DNA of 64,000 nucleotides, from the NCBI GenBank assembly GCA_903923395.1, contig CAIXXM010000071.1, positions 1 to 64,000 of the forward strand, written 5' to 3'. The notes below the pieces were generated by a model that saw only the letters and a program-made list of their open reading frames with translations, searched no databases and was not told the origin of the DNA. Position numbers and translations under genes: made by a program. Position 1 is the first letter of the stretch. Every line of letters begins with the position of its first letter. This document shows positions 34,213 to 42,994 of this stretch, one piece after another. This stretch comes from an uncultured Acidobacteriia bacterium (GTDB lineage: Bacteria; Acidobacteriota; Terriglobia; Bryobacterales; Bryobacteraceae).

Positions 34213-36183
34213 CTACTGGATCGTAATGTAGACGGGGTTCGACTTCTCACCGCCAGCCGTCACAACCACTGCCACATTTCCCGCACCCGTGAGGGATGAC
34301 GGGATCTGGATATTGTATTGATCCAGTCCGCTGTAAGTACCCTGTGGACCGGCATAAGTGACATTCGCCGCCGTTCCGCCGATCGTTGCCGTAGCACTTG
34401 TGGCAGTACCCAGACCGCTCCCGTAGACCGTGAGGTAGACCGTGTCGCCGTTCAAGGATACCGGTGCCGCCACCACACTGCTGCCTGAGGTTTGATAGAT
34501 CTGCTCCGTAGTGGTAACACCGTTGTGGACGCGCGTGATGGCACCGGCCGCAAGGGCACCGGAGTTCAACAGGAACAGATTCGGATACGTCTTCGCAATG
34601 TTGAGCGAACTCGTGATGGTCTGGCTGCTGTTGGTGAGCGTCATCGTGGCGACACCGGAAGCGAGGCCCGTGGGCATACGGAAGTTCACCTGTGTGGGCG
34701 AAGCGTAATAGATGGTCGCCGTTCCTGTGGTACCCGCGGAATCCGTCACCTTGATGGACGTGATGTCTGCTAGTGAGCTAGGCCATGTGGTGGATGTGGC
34801 CGTCGCGGTGGAAGAAGCCAGCACAGCGAACCAGAGTGGTGATGCTGTCACGAGTGAACCGGGAGCAATGGGCCCTTGCTCATAAGAGGCAGACGAGTAG
34901 AGTGCCGCTACATAGTCCGGTTTGTTGCCAGCAGAGGAATCGGCTCCCGAACTGTTCGTATAGGAAGCACCATCCAGGAAGTTATAGACCGTCACGCCAT
35001 TCACCCACAACCCTTGCGGCCCCATGCCGGTGGACGTTCTGGAGCTTGCCGCAGCAGGGGAGCGCGGCAGTTGCAGAGTGCTGGAAGACGAACTGGGGAA
35101 GTTGGAGAAGATACCCGCGGTTTCATCGGCGGCAAACCAGGGCCCCATTTGTCCGCCGGCCAGGCCGTTGCCCGTGATGTAGACGGTGGAGGATGTATAG
35201 CGAATCCTCTGTATATCGGCCAGTGCGGGGGAAGTATTCGAACCGGACGTTGTCACGCCGATGGAGTTGGTGCCAGGCCACGTGGTGACGAGTCCGGCGG
35301 CGGGGTCGAAGCCTGAGACGATGGTCGCGTTTGTGGTGGAGTATTTCGTTGACCAGGAAGTCAGCGCAGGAATCGCAGGAGCACCGGTGGAGAAGCTTCC
35401 TGCATTGAAGTAGTCCGTGGTGGTCGCGGTCACACTGGTGGTGAAGCCACTGCCCACGGTGCCATAGAACTCGCCCGCAATGATGAACGGAAAGGCCGGA
35501 GTGCCAGTGTCATCGATGGTCGCGTAGTAGGCATAGGTGCCGTTGGGATATTCAGGAGTCACCGTGAACCGGCCGTTGTACTGATCCAGATCACCCACGC
35601 CGCTGACCCATTCGTAGTCCTCAACGTAACGGCCGAGCGGGAACGTGCTGCTCACATCCGGCCCGTACTGGCTGGAGGTCAGGGTCTGGGAAACGCCGGA
35701 GTGATTCGGCAGCGCCCAATCGGGCAGGCTGTGACGCTGGGTGATGGAACGCAAACGGAAGCCGCTCTTGATGCGCTTCAGCGCGGAACCGGAATTCGTT
35801 GGATCGGAATAGCCATAGGGTCCGTAGATGGGATAGCCGTCGGTGGCCCAGCCGAGTATCGGTGAATGATGCCAGTTTGCCGAAGCCTCCTGATACACAG
35901 AGCCATTGCGGGAAGTGCGCAAGGTGACCACATTGTCATTCAACTGGGCACGCAGGCACAGTGGATTCGCATGGTAGTGATACTGTCCAGTGCCGGGCTG
36001 GTGACCCACACAGGAATCAAAGGTGAGCAGTTCGCCGTAGTACGCGTTGCGCCGCCAGATGCCGTCACCGGAACTTCCGCCCGCACCACCACCACCGCCA
36101 GGACCTCCGCCCGGGGGCTGTGCCAGGGCGATAGCTGCCGTTGCTGCAAATACTGCGATCAGTAACAAAGTTGTCCTATTCAT
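34213..36183 (-). CDS. Secreted YHYH protein with Solibacter-type C-terminal domain (paralogue)
   Basis: A 656-residue protein from ATG 36183 with signal MNRTTLLLIAVFAATAAIALA. Domain order is as in the protein at 32164: a Gly-rich linker, a YHYH domain (GTGQYHYHANPLCLR), a variable middle and the TIGR03437-like C-terminus ending GLDQYNIQIPSSLTGAG. By eye most positions are identical to the neighbour, while the DNA has diverged at many third positions, so this is an old tandem duplication kept under protein-level selection. An 85-base spacer separates the two genes and contains its own promoter-like element, so the copies can be expressed separately. Confidence 0.88.
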   Translation of the reverse strand: MNRTTLLLIAVFAATAAIALAQPPGGGPGGGGGAGGSSGDGIWRRNAYYGELLTFDSCVGHQPGTGQYHYHANPLCLRAQLNDNVVTLRTSRNGSVYQEASANWHHSPILGWATDGYPIYGPYGYSDPTNSGSALKRIKSGFRLRSITQRHSLPDWALPNHSGVSQTLTSSQYGPDVSSTFPLGRYVEDYEWVSGVGDLDQYNGRFTVTPEYPNGTYAYYATIDDTGTPAFPFIIAGEFYGTVGSGFTTSVTATTTDYFNAGSFSTGAPAIPALTSWSTKYSTTNATIVSGFDPAAGLVTTWPGTNSIGVTTSGSNTSPALADIQRIRYTSSTVYITGNGLAGGQMGPWFAADETAGIFSNFPSSSSSTLQLPRSPAAASSRTSTGMGPQGLWVNGVTVYNFLDGASYTNSSGADSSAGNKPDYVAALYSSASYEQGPIAPGSLVTASPLWFAVLASSTATATSTTWPSSLADITSIKVTDSAGTTGTATIYYASPTQVNFRMPTGLASGVATMTLTNSSQTITSSLNIAKTYPNLFLLNSGALAAGAITRVHNGVTTTEQIYQTSGSSVVAAPVSLNGDTVYLTVYGSGLGTATSATATIGGTAANVTYAGPQGTYSGLDQYNIQIPSSLTGAGNVAVVVTAGGEKSNPVYITIQ

Positions 36184-36232
36184 GGGGATTCCGTCCTCTA
36201 TTCCAGTCCATCAGAATTCGTGGAAATCGCGG

Positions 36233-36249
36233 GTAAAAGCCCCGTAAAC
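36233..36249. promoter_or_regulatory. GTAAA-N6-GTAAA element upstream of the second YHYH gene
   Basis: GTAAAAGCCCCGTAAAC differs from the copy at 34171-34187 only in two central bases. A second conserved block, CCAGTYCAWCAGAA, lies exactly 30 bp to its left in both places (34141 and 36203), between element and start codon. The spacer between the blocks has diverged. A third GTAAA is at 36275. The interval to lipA holds nothing else I recognise. Confidence 0.45.
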
Positions 36250-36304
36250 AAAGGAGCCTGATTGCAAAGAGCAGGTAAAGAATTGCCACGCTAAGATAAA
36301 GACA

Positions 36305-37189
36305 GTGCTCGTCTCCATAGATTCCCCCGCCCCCGCGCGACCCAAATGGCTGCGCGCTCCGGCTCCGGTTGGGCAGAATTACCAGAACCTTAAAACGCTC
36401 ATCACGGATCTGAAGCTCCACACTGTCTGCGAATCCGCGGCATGTCCGAATATCGGCGAGTGCTGGAACCACCGCACTGCGACGTTCATGATTCTGGGCA
36501 ACGTCTGCACGCGCCGGTGTGGATTTTGCGCGGTCCAGAAGGGTGGCCCGCTACCGGTTGATTACGATGAACCGCGCCGGGTTGCGGAAGCCGTGGCTGC
36601 GATGGGACTGCGCTACGCCGTGGTGACCAGCGTGAACCGTGATGACCGCAAGGATGGCGGCGCGGAACTCTTCGCCTTGACGATTGAAGCCATCCGTGAA
36701 AAGATCCCGGGTTGCAAAGTGGAAGTGCTGGTGCCGGATTTCCAGGGTTCGCGCCCTGCCATGAAGATGGTGATGGATACCCGCCCGGATGTGCTAAATC
36801 ACAACACCGAGACTGTGCCGCGTCTTTACCGGCAGGTCCGGCTGGGCGCGCGTTATGATCGCTCGCTGGATATGTTGCAGTACGCCAAGGAACTCGGTGG
36901 CAAGGCGACTCCCGTGAAATCAGGCCTGATGCTGGGCCTGGGTGAATTGAAAGAAGAAGTCTTGCAGGTGATGCAGGATCTGCAGAGCCACGGCGTGGAT
37001 ATTCTCACGCTCGGCCAGTATCTGCGGCCATCCCCAAAGCACCTGCCGATTGTGCGCTACGTTACACCGGACGAGTTCGCGGAACTAAAAGAGGCGGGAA
37101 TGCGGATGGGTTTTGCGCACGTAGAGGCCGGACCAATGGTAAGAAGTTCTTATCATGCAGATGATTCTCACCTTGCGGCCACTTGTTGA
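36305..37189 (+). CDS. lipA: Lipoyl synthase
   Basis: A 294-residue radical SAM enzyme starting at GTG 36305. Auxiliary-cluster cysteines Cys42, Cys47 and Cys53 lie in VCESAACPNIGEC. The radical-SAM CxxxCxxC is Cys68, Cys72 and Cys75 in VCTRRCGFC. The C-terminal RSSYHA carries the conserved serine that ligates the auxiliary cluster. It inserts two sulfurs into octanoyl groups on E2 and H proteins in the cytoplasm. lipB is not adjacent. There is no ribosome site before the start, but a TAAGAT hexamer at 36292-36297 sits seven bases upstream, which suits a leaderless message. Confidence 0.97.
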   Translation: MLVSIDSPAPARPKWLRAPAPVGQNYQNLKTLITDLKLHTVCESAACPNIGECWNHRTATFMILGNVCTRRCGFCAVQKGGPLPVDYDEPRRVAEAVAAMGLRYAVVTSVNRDDRKDGGAELFALTIEAIREKIPGCKVEVLVPDFQGSRPAMKMVMDTRPDVLNHNTETVPRLYRQVRLGARYDRSLDMLQYAKELGGKATPVKSGLMLGLGELKEEVLQVMQDLQSHGVDILTLGQYLRPSPKHLPIVRYVTPDEFAELKEAGMRMGFAHVEAGPMVRSSYHADDSHLAATC

Positions 37190-37213
37190 AGTATCTTAAT
37201 GAGTTACAGTACG

Positions 37214-37231
37214 CGGTAACGAGAGTTATCG
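37214..37231. promoter_or_regulatory. Inverted repeat before the VWFA gene
   Basis: CGGTAAC (37214-37220) and GTTATCG (37225-37231) form a dyad with one mismatch around GAGA. A TATACT hexamer follows at 37233-37238, about 30 bases before the GTG start of the VWFA gene. It may be an operator overlapping that gene's promoter. Confidence 0.35.
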
Positions 37232-37268
37232 TATACTCCCGTGTTTGCCTGTAACAGGAGGTCTCATC

Positions 37269-38924
37269 GTGCAACTGACCCGCACCGCCAAGTTCGCCAG
37301 CCTTTCGGCCGTTACACTCGCCGCGTTGCTCGCGCAATCTCCGGCACCCCAGAAGGATCCGGCCGATTCCGGCCTGCTGATTAAATCCACCACGCGCCTG
37401 ATTCAGGTGAACGTGGTGGTACATGACCACAAAGGTCAACCCGTAAAAGATTTGAAGAAAGAAGACTTCAAGGTCTTCGACAATGGCAAACCGCAGAAGA
37501 TTTCTGTCTTCTCCATGGACTCCAGTTCGGTGCTGCCGCAGGCCAAGCCACTGCCGCAGAATGTATTCACCAATAAACTGGCAGCCAAGGGAGGCGTGCC
37601 CACCAGCACCACGGTGATTCTGCTGGATGCGAAGAATACACAGTACAAGGACCAAGCTTGGAGCCGCCGGCAAGTGGTAAAGTATCTCGCCACGCTGAAG
37701 CCGGAGGACCGGATTGCGATCTATTCGCTGGGCCGCGGCCTGACGGTGCTGCATGACTTCACCACGGATTCATCTTCTCTGCTCGCCAAGCTCGACAAGT
37801 TCAAGGGCGCAAACCTGCCCGAAACAGCGGCCAGCGAAGGGACTTCGTTTGACTTCGACCCCTCTGTGCTCGATTTCAGCCAATGGATGGGCAATCAAGG
37901 CTCCACGGGCGCGGAAGCCGACTTCTTCATGCAGGACCGCGTAATCGGCACCCTGCGCGCGATTCAGTTCATCGCCAACCACATGGCGGAGTTGCCGGGC
38001 CGCAAGAATTTGATCTGGGTTTCCGGCGGTTTCCCGCTTTCGATTGGCTTTGAAAGCGTGCAGGCGATGCATGATCCTTCGCGAACTCAGCGCCAGTTCG
38101 GGCCGGAACTCGATGAAACCATTCGTGCGCTGAACAACGCCAATGTTGCGATTTATCCGGTGGATTCCCGCGGTCTCGTGGTGGACAGCCGCTTCTCCGC
38201 AGAACACCAAAAGGTCGACTTGAAGCCCTCTCTCTCCATGGGTCCCACGGTGGAGAACCAAATGACCATGAGCGAACTCGCCAACCGCACCGGTGGACAT
38301 GCCTACATGAACACCAATGACCTCACCAAGGCGATTCATGATGCGGTGGCGGATTCTGCTGTCAGCTACACCATCGGTTACTACCCGGAAAATGAGAAGT
38401 TCGACGGGAAGTTCCACAAGCTCGATATCAAGACGCCGGAATACCACGGCATGAACCTGCGCTACCGCAAGGGCTACTTCGACCAGGCCGAATCCCCGCA
38501 GGATGAGAACCGCCGCCACATTGAGCTTCGCGATGCGGTCTACAGCCCGCTCGACAGTTCCGCGGTCGGCATTATCGTGCAGTTCGACAAGACGGACCCC
38601 AAGCATCCCGGCGATTTGAATCTCTACATGCGGGTGGACCCCACTGCGATCGGCATCACCCCTGTGGCGGACCGTTCCAATGCCGTGGTGGACGTGATCT
38701 TCAACCTGCGGGATGGCAAGGGCCACCAGTACAAGAGCGAAAGCGACACCATCTCGCTCAGCCTGAAGCCGGACAGCTACAAGAAGCTAATGCAGACCGG
38801 CATGATTTACCACCGCTTTGTGCCGCGTGTGCAGGGTGCGACAGAACTCCGCGTAGTTGTCCGCGATGCTTCTTCGGGGGCAACCGGTTCTGTCACGGTT
38901 CCGTTGAGAGATGTGAAGCTGTAG
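37269..38924 (+). CDS. VWFA-related acidobacterial domain protein (TIGR03436-like), secreted
   Basis: A 551-residue protein from GTG 37269, chosen for the strong AGGAGGT at 37256-37262; a TTG eight codons upstream lacks such a site. The signal region is QLTRTAKFASLSAVTLAALLAQ. The family's opening is present (IQVNVVVHDHKGQPVKDLKKEDF, then DNGKPQKISVF). A von Willebrand A fold follows: VILLDAKNTQYKD in the MIDAS position, but with D-A-K instead of DxSxS, so metal binding is doubtful. The C-terminal third is beta-rich. This family is expanded in Acidobacteria and has no known function. It ends in a strong terminator. Confidence 0.88.
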   Translation: MQLTRTAKFASLSAVTLAALLAQSPAPQKDPADSGLLIKSTTRLIQVNVVVHDHKGQPVKDLKKEDFKVFDNGKPQKISVFSMDSSSVLPQAKPLPQNVFTNKLAAKGGVPTSTTVILLDAKNTQYKDQAWSRRQVVKYLATLKPEDRIAIYSLGRGLTVLHDFTTDSSSLLAKLDKFKGANLPETAASEGTSFDFDPSVLDFSQWMGNQGSTGAEADFFMQDRVIGTLRAIQFIANHMAELPGRKNLIWVSGGFPLSIGFESVQAMHDPSRTQRQFGPELDETIRALNNANVAIYPVDSRGLVVDSRFSAEHQKVDLKPSLSMGPTVENQMTMSELANRTGGHAYMNTNDLTKAIHDAVADSAVSYTIGYYPENEKFDGKFHKLDIKTPEYHGMNLRYRKGYFDQAESPQDENRRHIELRDAVYSPLDSSAVGIIVQFDKTDPKHPGDLNLYMRVDPTAIGITPVADRSNAVVDVIFNLRDGKGHQYKSESDTISLSLKPDSYKKLMQTGMIYHRFVPRVQGATELRVVVRDASSGATGSVTVPLRDVKL

Positions 38925-38936
38925 TTCACCGCGTTC

Positions 38937-40517
38937 TCATTGCGTACAGGCAACACCGGCGGGCGCCCCAGTGGGGGCGCCCATTTTTATTGCGTCCGAC
39001 GGGAGCTTCTGAAACGTCAGATGCTGCACCATCGGTGGCTGCGTCGGGGCCATCGTGAAGAAAACCCCAACTGTCCCATTCGTGCAACTCAAGTTGAATT
39101 GCCCGCGCAGCCAGTTCTCTGCCCTGACCGGGCCGGCCAGACGGCAATCCCCCACCTCGGTCTTTAGCTTCTGGATCTCGGCGCTGCGGTCTTTGCCCGG
39201 CATGTCGAGAAGCAGGTTCATGGAGCCGATGGCCTTCGCTGCGTTGTCGTCCCACTTCTGCCACAGGTTGAAAATGCTTTTCTGCATGCTGGATTGTAAC
39301 GGCGTCGGCGGCAGTTCGCGCTTCTGCAGTCCGCCGGTGGCCAGCAGTGCGTCCCAGGCCTGGTTCAGTGCTGCCGCGGGGCCGGAATACGTGAGAGTCG
39401 CCATGGCAAACATGCCGACGCCGTAATCCGGCAGCCAGATCATGTACGAACCGAAGCCGGGCAGTCCACCGCCGTGGGCCGCGATGTGCTCAAAGCGGCA
39501 ATCACTGGAAACGCGGAGGCCAAAGCCATAGCCGGATTCTTGCGCTTTCAAGACGCCCTTGGAGTAGGAGGCAGTGAGATTCGCGGGAGTCCACAGGTGG
39601 GCCATTTCGCGAACAGAGGCACGGTTGACGGGCCCGGCGTCGGCATCATCGCGCGGAGGCCAGGCAGCGAGATGAAAGGCCAGGTAACGGCCCATATCGT
39701 TTGCCGTTGTGAGCAATCCACCCATCGCACCGAAAACGCCGTGCGGTAATGGCGGTTCTTCGCCGTAGGTTCCATCGGGCTTGAGACGGTAGCCAACGGC
39801 GCGGCGGGAGGCTTCCACAGATGAGAATTCGTAAGTGGTGTGATCCATCCCCAGTTTGGAAAGAATCTCTTTCCGCATGTAGGTTTCATAGTCCACGCTG
39901 GAGGCTTTGGTCACGATGCGGCCCAACAGCCCAAAAGCGTAGTTGGAATACTCATAGCGTGTTCCCGGAGCGGTGGAGAATGGAATTCCCTTCCGCAGCC
40001 ACTGGTCGAGCATGGCATCCGTCGCGCTTAGCTGTTGGTCACCCCAGGGGTTATCTTCCGGAAACCCAGCGCTGTGGCTCATCAACTGGCGTATCCGCAA
40101 GGGTGGTGTATCCCGTGTTGGCAATTCCATGCGGGAGAACTCCGGAATCCATTTCGAAACCGGGTCTTCGAGAGAAAGCTTGCCCTGGTCGCGGAGCTTC
40201 AAGATCGCCAATGCAGTAAAGCTCTTGGTCATGGAGGCGATTCGGAAGGCGGTATCCACCGTCACCGGGGCATTTGTGGAGCGGTCACGGACTCCGAACG
40301 TCCCGGTATGTTCCAGTTTGCCATCGATCACGACACCCCAGACCATGCCGGGGATCTTGTTATCGGTGGCGTAAGTTCTGAGGAGCCGGTCCACCTCCGG
40401 CATCGCGGATTTGAGCTTCTCCAGCCGTTGCGGGTCAGTAAAGCGCGGCGCGGGGTAACTCTCCGCGGCGGGTAAAGCCCGCGTGAAGAGGAGCGCAGAG
40501 ATCAGGGCAAGACGCAT
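38937..40517 (-). CDS. Secreted serine hydrolase of the class C beta-lactamase fold
   Basis: A 526-residue protein with signal MRLALISALLFTRALPAA. The SxxK motif is Ser95-Met-Thr-Lys98, the YxN motif Tyr190-Ser-Asn192, and the third motif His-Gly-Gly in AAHGGGLPGFG. The fold is shared by AmpC, DD-peptidases and esterases; without a KTG box and with a long C-terminal beta domain (about 400-526) it is more likely an esterase or D-amino-acid peptidase than a beta-lactamase. The last codons are encoded on the opposite side of the VWFA terminator hairpin and give a repetitive GAPTGAPAG tail. Confidence 0.9.
   Translation of the reverse strand: MRLALISALLFTRALPAAESYPAPRFTDPQRLEKLKSAMPEVDRLLRTYATDNKIPGMVWGVVIDGKLEHTGTFGVRDRSTNAPVTVDTAFRIASMTKSFTALAILKLRDQGKLSLEDPVSKWIPEFSRMELPTRDTPPLRIRQLMSHSAGFPEDNPWGDQQLSATDAMLDQWLRKGIPFSTAPGTRYEYSNYAFGLLGRIVTKASSVDYETYMRKEILSKLGMDHTTYEFSSVEASRRAVGYRLKPDGTYGEEPPLPHGVFGAMGGLLTTANDMGRYLAFHLAAWPPRDDADAGPVNRASVREMAHLWTPANLTASYSKGVLKAQESGYGFGLRVSSDCRFEHIAAHGGGLPGFGSYMIWLPDYGVGMFAMATLTYSGPAAALNQAWDALLATGGLQKRELPPTPLQSSMQKSIFNLWQKWDDNAAKAIGSMNLLLDMPGKDRSAEIQKLKTEVGDCRLAGPVRAENWLRGQFNLSCTNGTVGVFFTMAPTQPPMVQHLTFQKLPSDAIKMGAPTGAPAGVACTQ
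38961..38988 (+). terminator. Strong rho-independent terminator for the VWFA gene
   Basis: GGGCGCCCC (38961-38969) pairs perfectly with GGGGCGCCC (38974-38982) around AGTG, followed by ATTTTTAT. The polarity of the T-run shows that it serves the plus-strand gene. It lies inside the last coding stretch of the convergent serine hydrolase. Confidence 0.9.
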
Positions 40518-40534
40518 ACCGGACAGTATGCCAT

Positions 40535-41572
40535 CTATAAGTTGCGCTTCAAGAAAGAGACGATCTGATACCCGACCGCGAACTTGAACGGGGCTTCTCC
40601 CAGCGTGTAATGGCCGCAGGGCATCACGACTACTTTTGTGGCCAGACCCTTGGCCTGTACCTTATCAATCAACTGGCGGGAGAGTTCAGGCGGGAAGGTT
40701 GTGTCGTAGGTGCCGTAGAGGAAGAAGGACTTCTTCTTCATCGCCGCGAAGGGCTCCATATACTCCACCGGATTGAGACAACGCCAGACGAGGCGGAGAC
40801 GGTCCAGATCCACTTGACCCTCCATGCCAGCGCGGATATGCCGCGTGGAAAGCCCCTGCCAGACCACATCCGCGAAGTAAGAGGAGCAGTGGTTGAAGAC
40901 ATTGCACTTGATGCGGGGGTCGTGGGCACTGGCGAGGAATGAATAACAGGAGCCGAGGCTTGTGCCGACGATCCCGAGATCCTCAAAGCCACGCTGCTGC
41001 AGCCAGTCGAAGCAGGAACGGACGTCGATCACGGCCTGCCTGGTGGCGTCAATCGTGCGGGCAACGTTGGAGGAGACGGCATAGTCGGCGCGGGTCAGTT
41101 CCGGCGGCATGCGGTCATCGTGATAGGGCAGGCTTAAACGCAGGCAGCTGATGCCGAGTTCGGCGATGGCCTGACAGAGCGCAACATGCTGGCCGGGGCT
41201 GGAATTCCAGTGCGGCAACAATACGACGGCCTTCTTGCCCCGCTCCCAGCGCGGCTTGGCCGGAAACCAGCGCCCGTGCACCGTGTTATTGGCGTCTGAG
41301 GGTGTTCTTACCGGCGAGGTGAACTTCAGCCAGGAGCCATCAAAACGAAAATCGTGTGGAACCCGGTAATCAAAGAAGGCTTTGCTGTTCGCAATTACCT
41401 TCCGGTTCAAATCCCGCAGCCGGAGTTCCGCGTCTTCGAGTGGAGAATCTACCGGCCAGTCTTTCGTCCAATCCAGGCCCCAATCAAAAGGGCGCACGAC
41501 GCGATCCGTGGAGCGGGTAGCCAAATCCATCTCCCACGAATCCATCTTGCGCCCGTACCAATGTTTAACCAT
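40535..41572 (-). CDS. Alpha/beta hydrolase, dienelactone-hydrolase-like
   Basis: A 345-residue protein with no signal peptide. A polar N-terminus of about 110 residues precedes the hydrolase fold: KAVVLLPHWNSSPG, the nucleophile elbow GTSLGS, an acid residue in GTYDTTFPPE and a His in PCGHYT. The lid region (FADVVWQGLSTRHI) and N-terminal extension resemble uncharacterised abhydrolase-18-like proteins, in which the catalytic triad is kept. It follows the serine hydrolase gene's start by 18 bases on the same strand. The substrate is unknown. Confidence 0.82.
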   Translation of the reverse strand: MVKHWYGRKMDSWEMDLATRSTDRVVRPFDWGLDWTKDWPVDSPLEDAELRLRDLNRKVIANSKAFFDYRVPHDFRFDGSWLKFTSPVRTPSDANNTVHGRWFPAKPRWERGKKAVVLLPHWNSSPGQHVALCQAIAELGISCLRLSLPYHDDRMPPELTRADYAVSSNVARTIDATRQAVIDVRSCFDWLQQRGFEDLGIVGTSLGSCYSFLASAHDPRIKCNVFNHCSSYFADVVWQGLSTRHIRAGMEGQVDLDRLRLVWRCLNPVEYMEPFAAMKKKSFFLYGTYDTTFPPELSRQLIDKVQAKGLATKVVVMPCGHYTLGEAPFKFAVGYQIVSFLKRNL

Positions 41573-41632
41573 CCTTCACCAAGCTAACAAAGCCGCCTGT
41601 CTGGATGGTTTCGCAAAGATGACAATTGCGGA

Positions 41633-42382
41633 TTACAGGCCGCCAAGTCCGCCATCCACCAGCAGTTCCGCACCAGTGACGTAAGATGATGCCGGGGTTG
41701 CGAAAAACAGAACCGCTGTCGCAATTTCTTCCGGACGGCCAAAGCGCTTGAGTGCAACGGAGGAAGCCATCTGCTCTTCAAAGCCCTTCTGCTGGTCAGA
41801 ATCCATGCCGAGTTTGTTGTAAATCGGAGTGGCGACCGGGCCGGGGCTGACTGTGTTCACACGGATACCCTTCGGTGCCAGTTCCGCGGCGAGCGTGCGT
41901 CCGAAATTCCGAACCGCAGCCTTGGTGGCGGAGTAGACCGAAGTCATGCCGAAGCCTTTGCTGGCAACAACGGAGGCGTTCAGGATCACCGAACCACCTT
42001 CCGGAATCAGCGGCAGCGCGCTCTGCACGGTGAAGAAAAGACCCTTCACGTTGATATTGAAGGTTTCGTCGAAGCCTTCCGGCGTAACGTATTCAAACGG
42101 AAGGAATTTTGCGACACCCGCATTGGCGAAGAGCACATCCACGCGGCCATATTTCTCTTTGATCTGGGCGAAGAGGGCCTTGGTGTCTTCGATGCTCGAA
42201 GTGTCCGACTTCACAACGTCGGCATCCGGGCCAAGAAATTCTTTTGCCTCCGCAAGGGTCTTCTCAGTGCGGCCCGTCACGATGACTTTGGCACCTTCTT
42301 CGATAAACAATTTCGCGGTGGCGAGGCCAATGCCCGTGGTGCCGCCGGTAATCACTGCAACTTTCTGATTGAGCTGTTTCAT
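41633..42382 (-). CDS. SDR family oxidoreductase
   Basis: A 249-residue classical SDR: TGGTTGIG cofactor loop (residues 13-20), FANAG near 90, a Ser on the strand ending LNASVVAS, the YSATKAA catalytic segment, and the PGPVATP turn. The C-terminal TGAELLVDGG is the usual FabG-like ending. It lies 22 bases downstream of a TetR gene on the same strand, a frequent regulator-enzyme pair where the TetR protein senses the enzyme's substrate or an electrophile. Confidence 0.93.
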   Translation of the reverse strand: MKQLNQKVAVITGGTTGIGLATAKLFIEEGAKVIVTGRTEKTLAEAKEFLGPDADVVKSDTSSIEDTKALFAQIKEKYGRVDVLFANAGVAKFLPFEYVTPEGFDETFNINVKGLFFTVQSALPLIPEGGSVILNASVVASKGFGMTSVYSATKAAVRNFGRTLAAELAPKGIRVNTVSPGPVATPIYNKLGMDSDQQKGFEEQMASSVALKRFGRPEEIATAVLFFATPASSYVTGAELLVDGGLGGL

Positions 42383-42404
42383 GGAGGATATTGCCTTTCA
42401 CGCA

Positions 42405-42992
42405 CTACTGATGCGATTGAAGAACAAACGTTCCAGAATTCTTTAGCGCATCCAAAGTGCCTTCGACGACACCCTCGGCAACATCCTTGCCAGCCCGGGC
42501 CCGGGCCAGTACTCGCATCCCCAGAACAGCGCTTACGACCATGCGCGCCATGGGCAGGACGGGCCTCGCAGCCACCTCTCCGCGCTCCTGGCCCCGGCGG
42601 AGAGCGGCAGCCACTGCGGCTTCCATGCCTTGCACGGCCTCAGACATCATCTGGGCAATTGCCGGATCATTCTCAGCCATCTCCATACCCGCATTGATCA
42701 TGTAGCAACCGCGGCAGTTGCCGGAAGCATCGCAGGCAACCCGGCGAAGAAGGTCCTCGATACCCGCGAGGCCGGCTTCGCTGTCCAGGAGGAACTGGCG
42801 TTCGAAGTAGCGCTTGAGAGTGGCAACGAAGAGATCATGCTTGTTGCCAAAGGTGGCGTAGAGGCTGGCGCGCTGGACACCCGTGTGCTGGACCAGTGCT
42901 TCCACGGACGTGCCTTCATAGCCGCGGTCCCAGAAGAGTTCGAGCGCGCGGTCAAGCACGGTGTCTTCGGCGAATTCTCTCGGTCTGGCCAA
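42405..42992 (-). CDS. TetR/AcrR family transcriptional regulator
   Basis: A 195-residue regulator starting at TTG 42992, with GAGGA about six bases upstream. The N-terminal HTH is typical: LDRALELFWDRGYEGTSVEALVQ, then SLYATFGNKHDLF. The C-terminal half has a cysteine cluster (CDASGNCRGCYMINAG), a feature of the TetR subgroup with a GC-[LM]-[LI]-N-A motif. It is two bases after the DUF2461 gene and just before the SDR, so the three probably form one transcript and the regulator likely controls itself and the SDR. Confidence 0.92.
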   Translation of the reverse strand: MARPREFAEDTVLDRALELFWDRGYEGTSVEALVQHTGVQRASLYATFGNKHDLFVATLKRYFERQFLLDSEAGLAGIEDLLRRVACDASGNCRGCYMINAGMEMAENDPAIAQMMSEAVQGMEAAVAAALRRGQERGEVAARPVLPMARMVVSAVLGMRVLARARAGKDVAEGVVEGTLDALKNSGTFVLQSHQ

Positions 42993-42994
42993 CT

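Noticed and set aside
38937-40517. Class C-fold serine hydrolase as an antibiotic-resistance beta-lactamase
   Set aside because: Motifs are shared with esterases and peptidases, the protein has a large extra C-terminal domain and no KTG box; resistance cannot be claimed.
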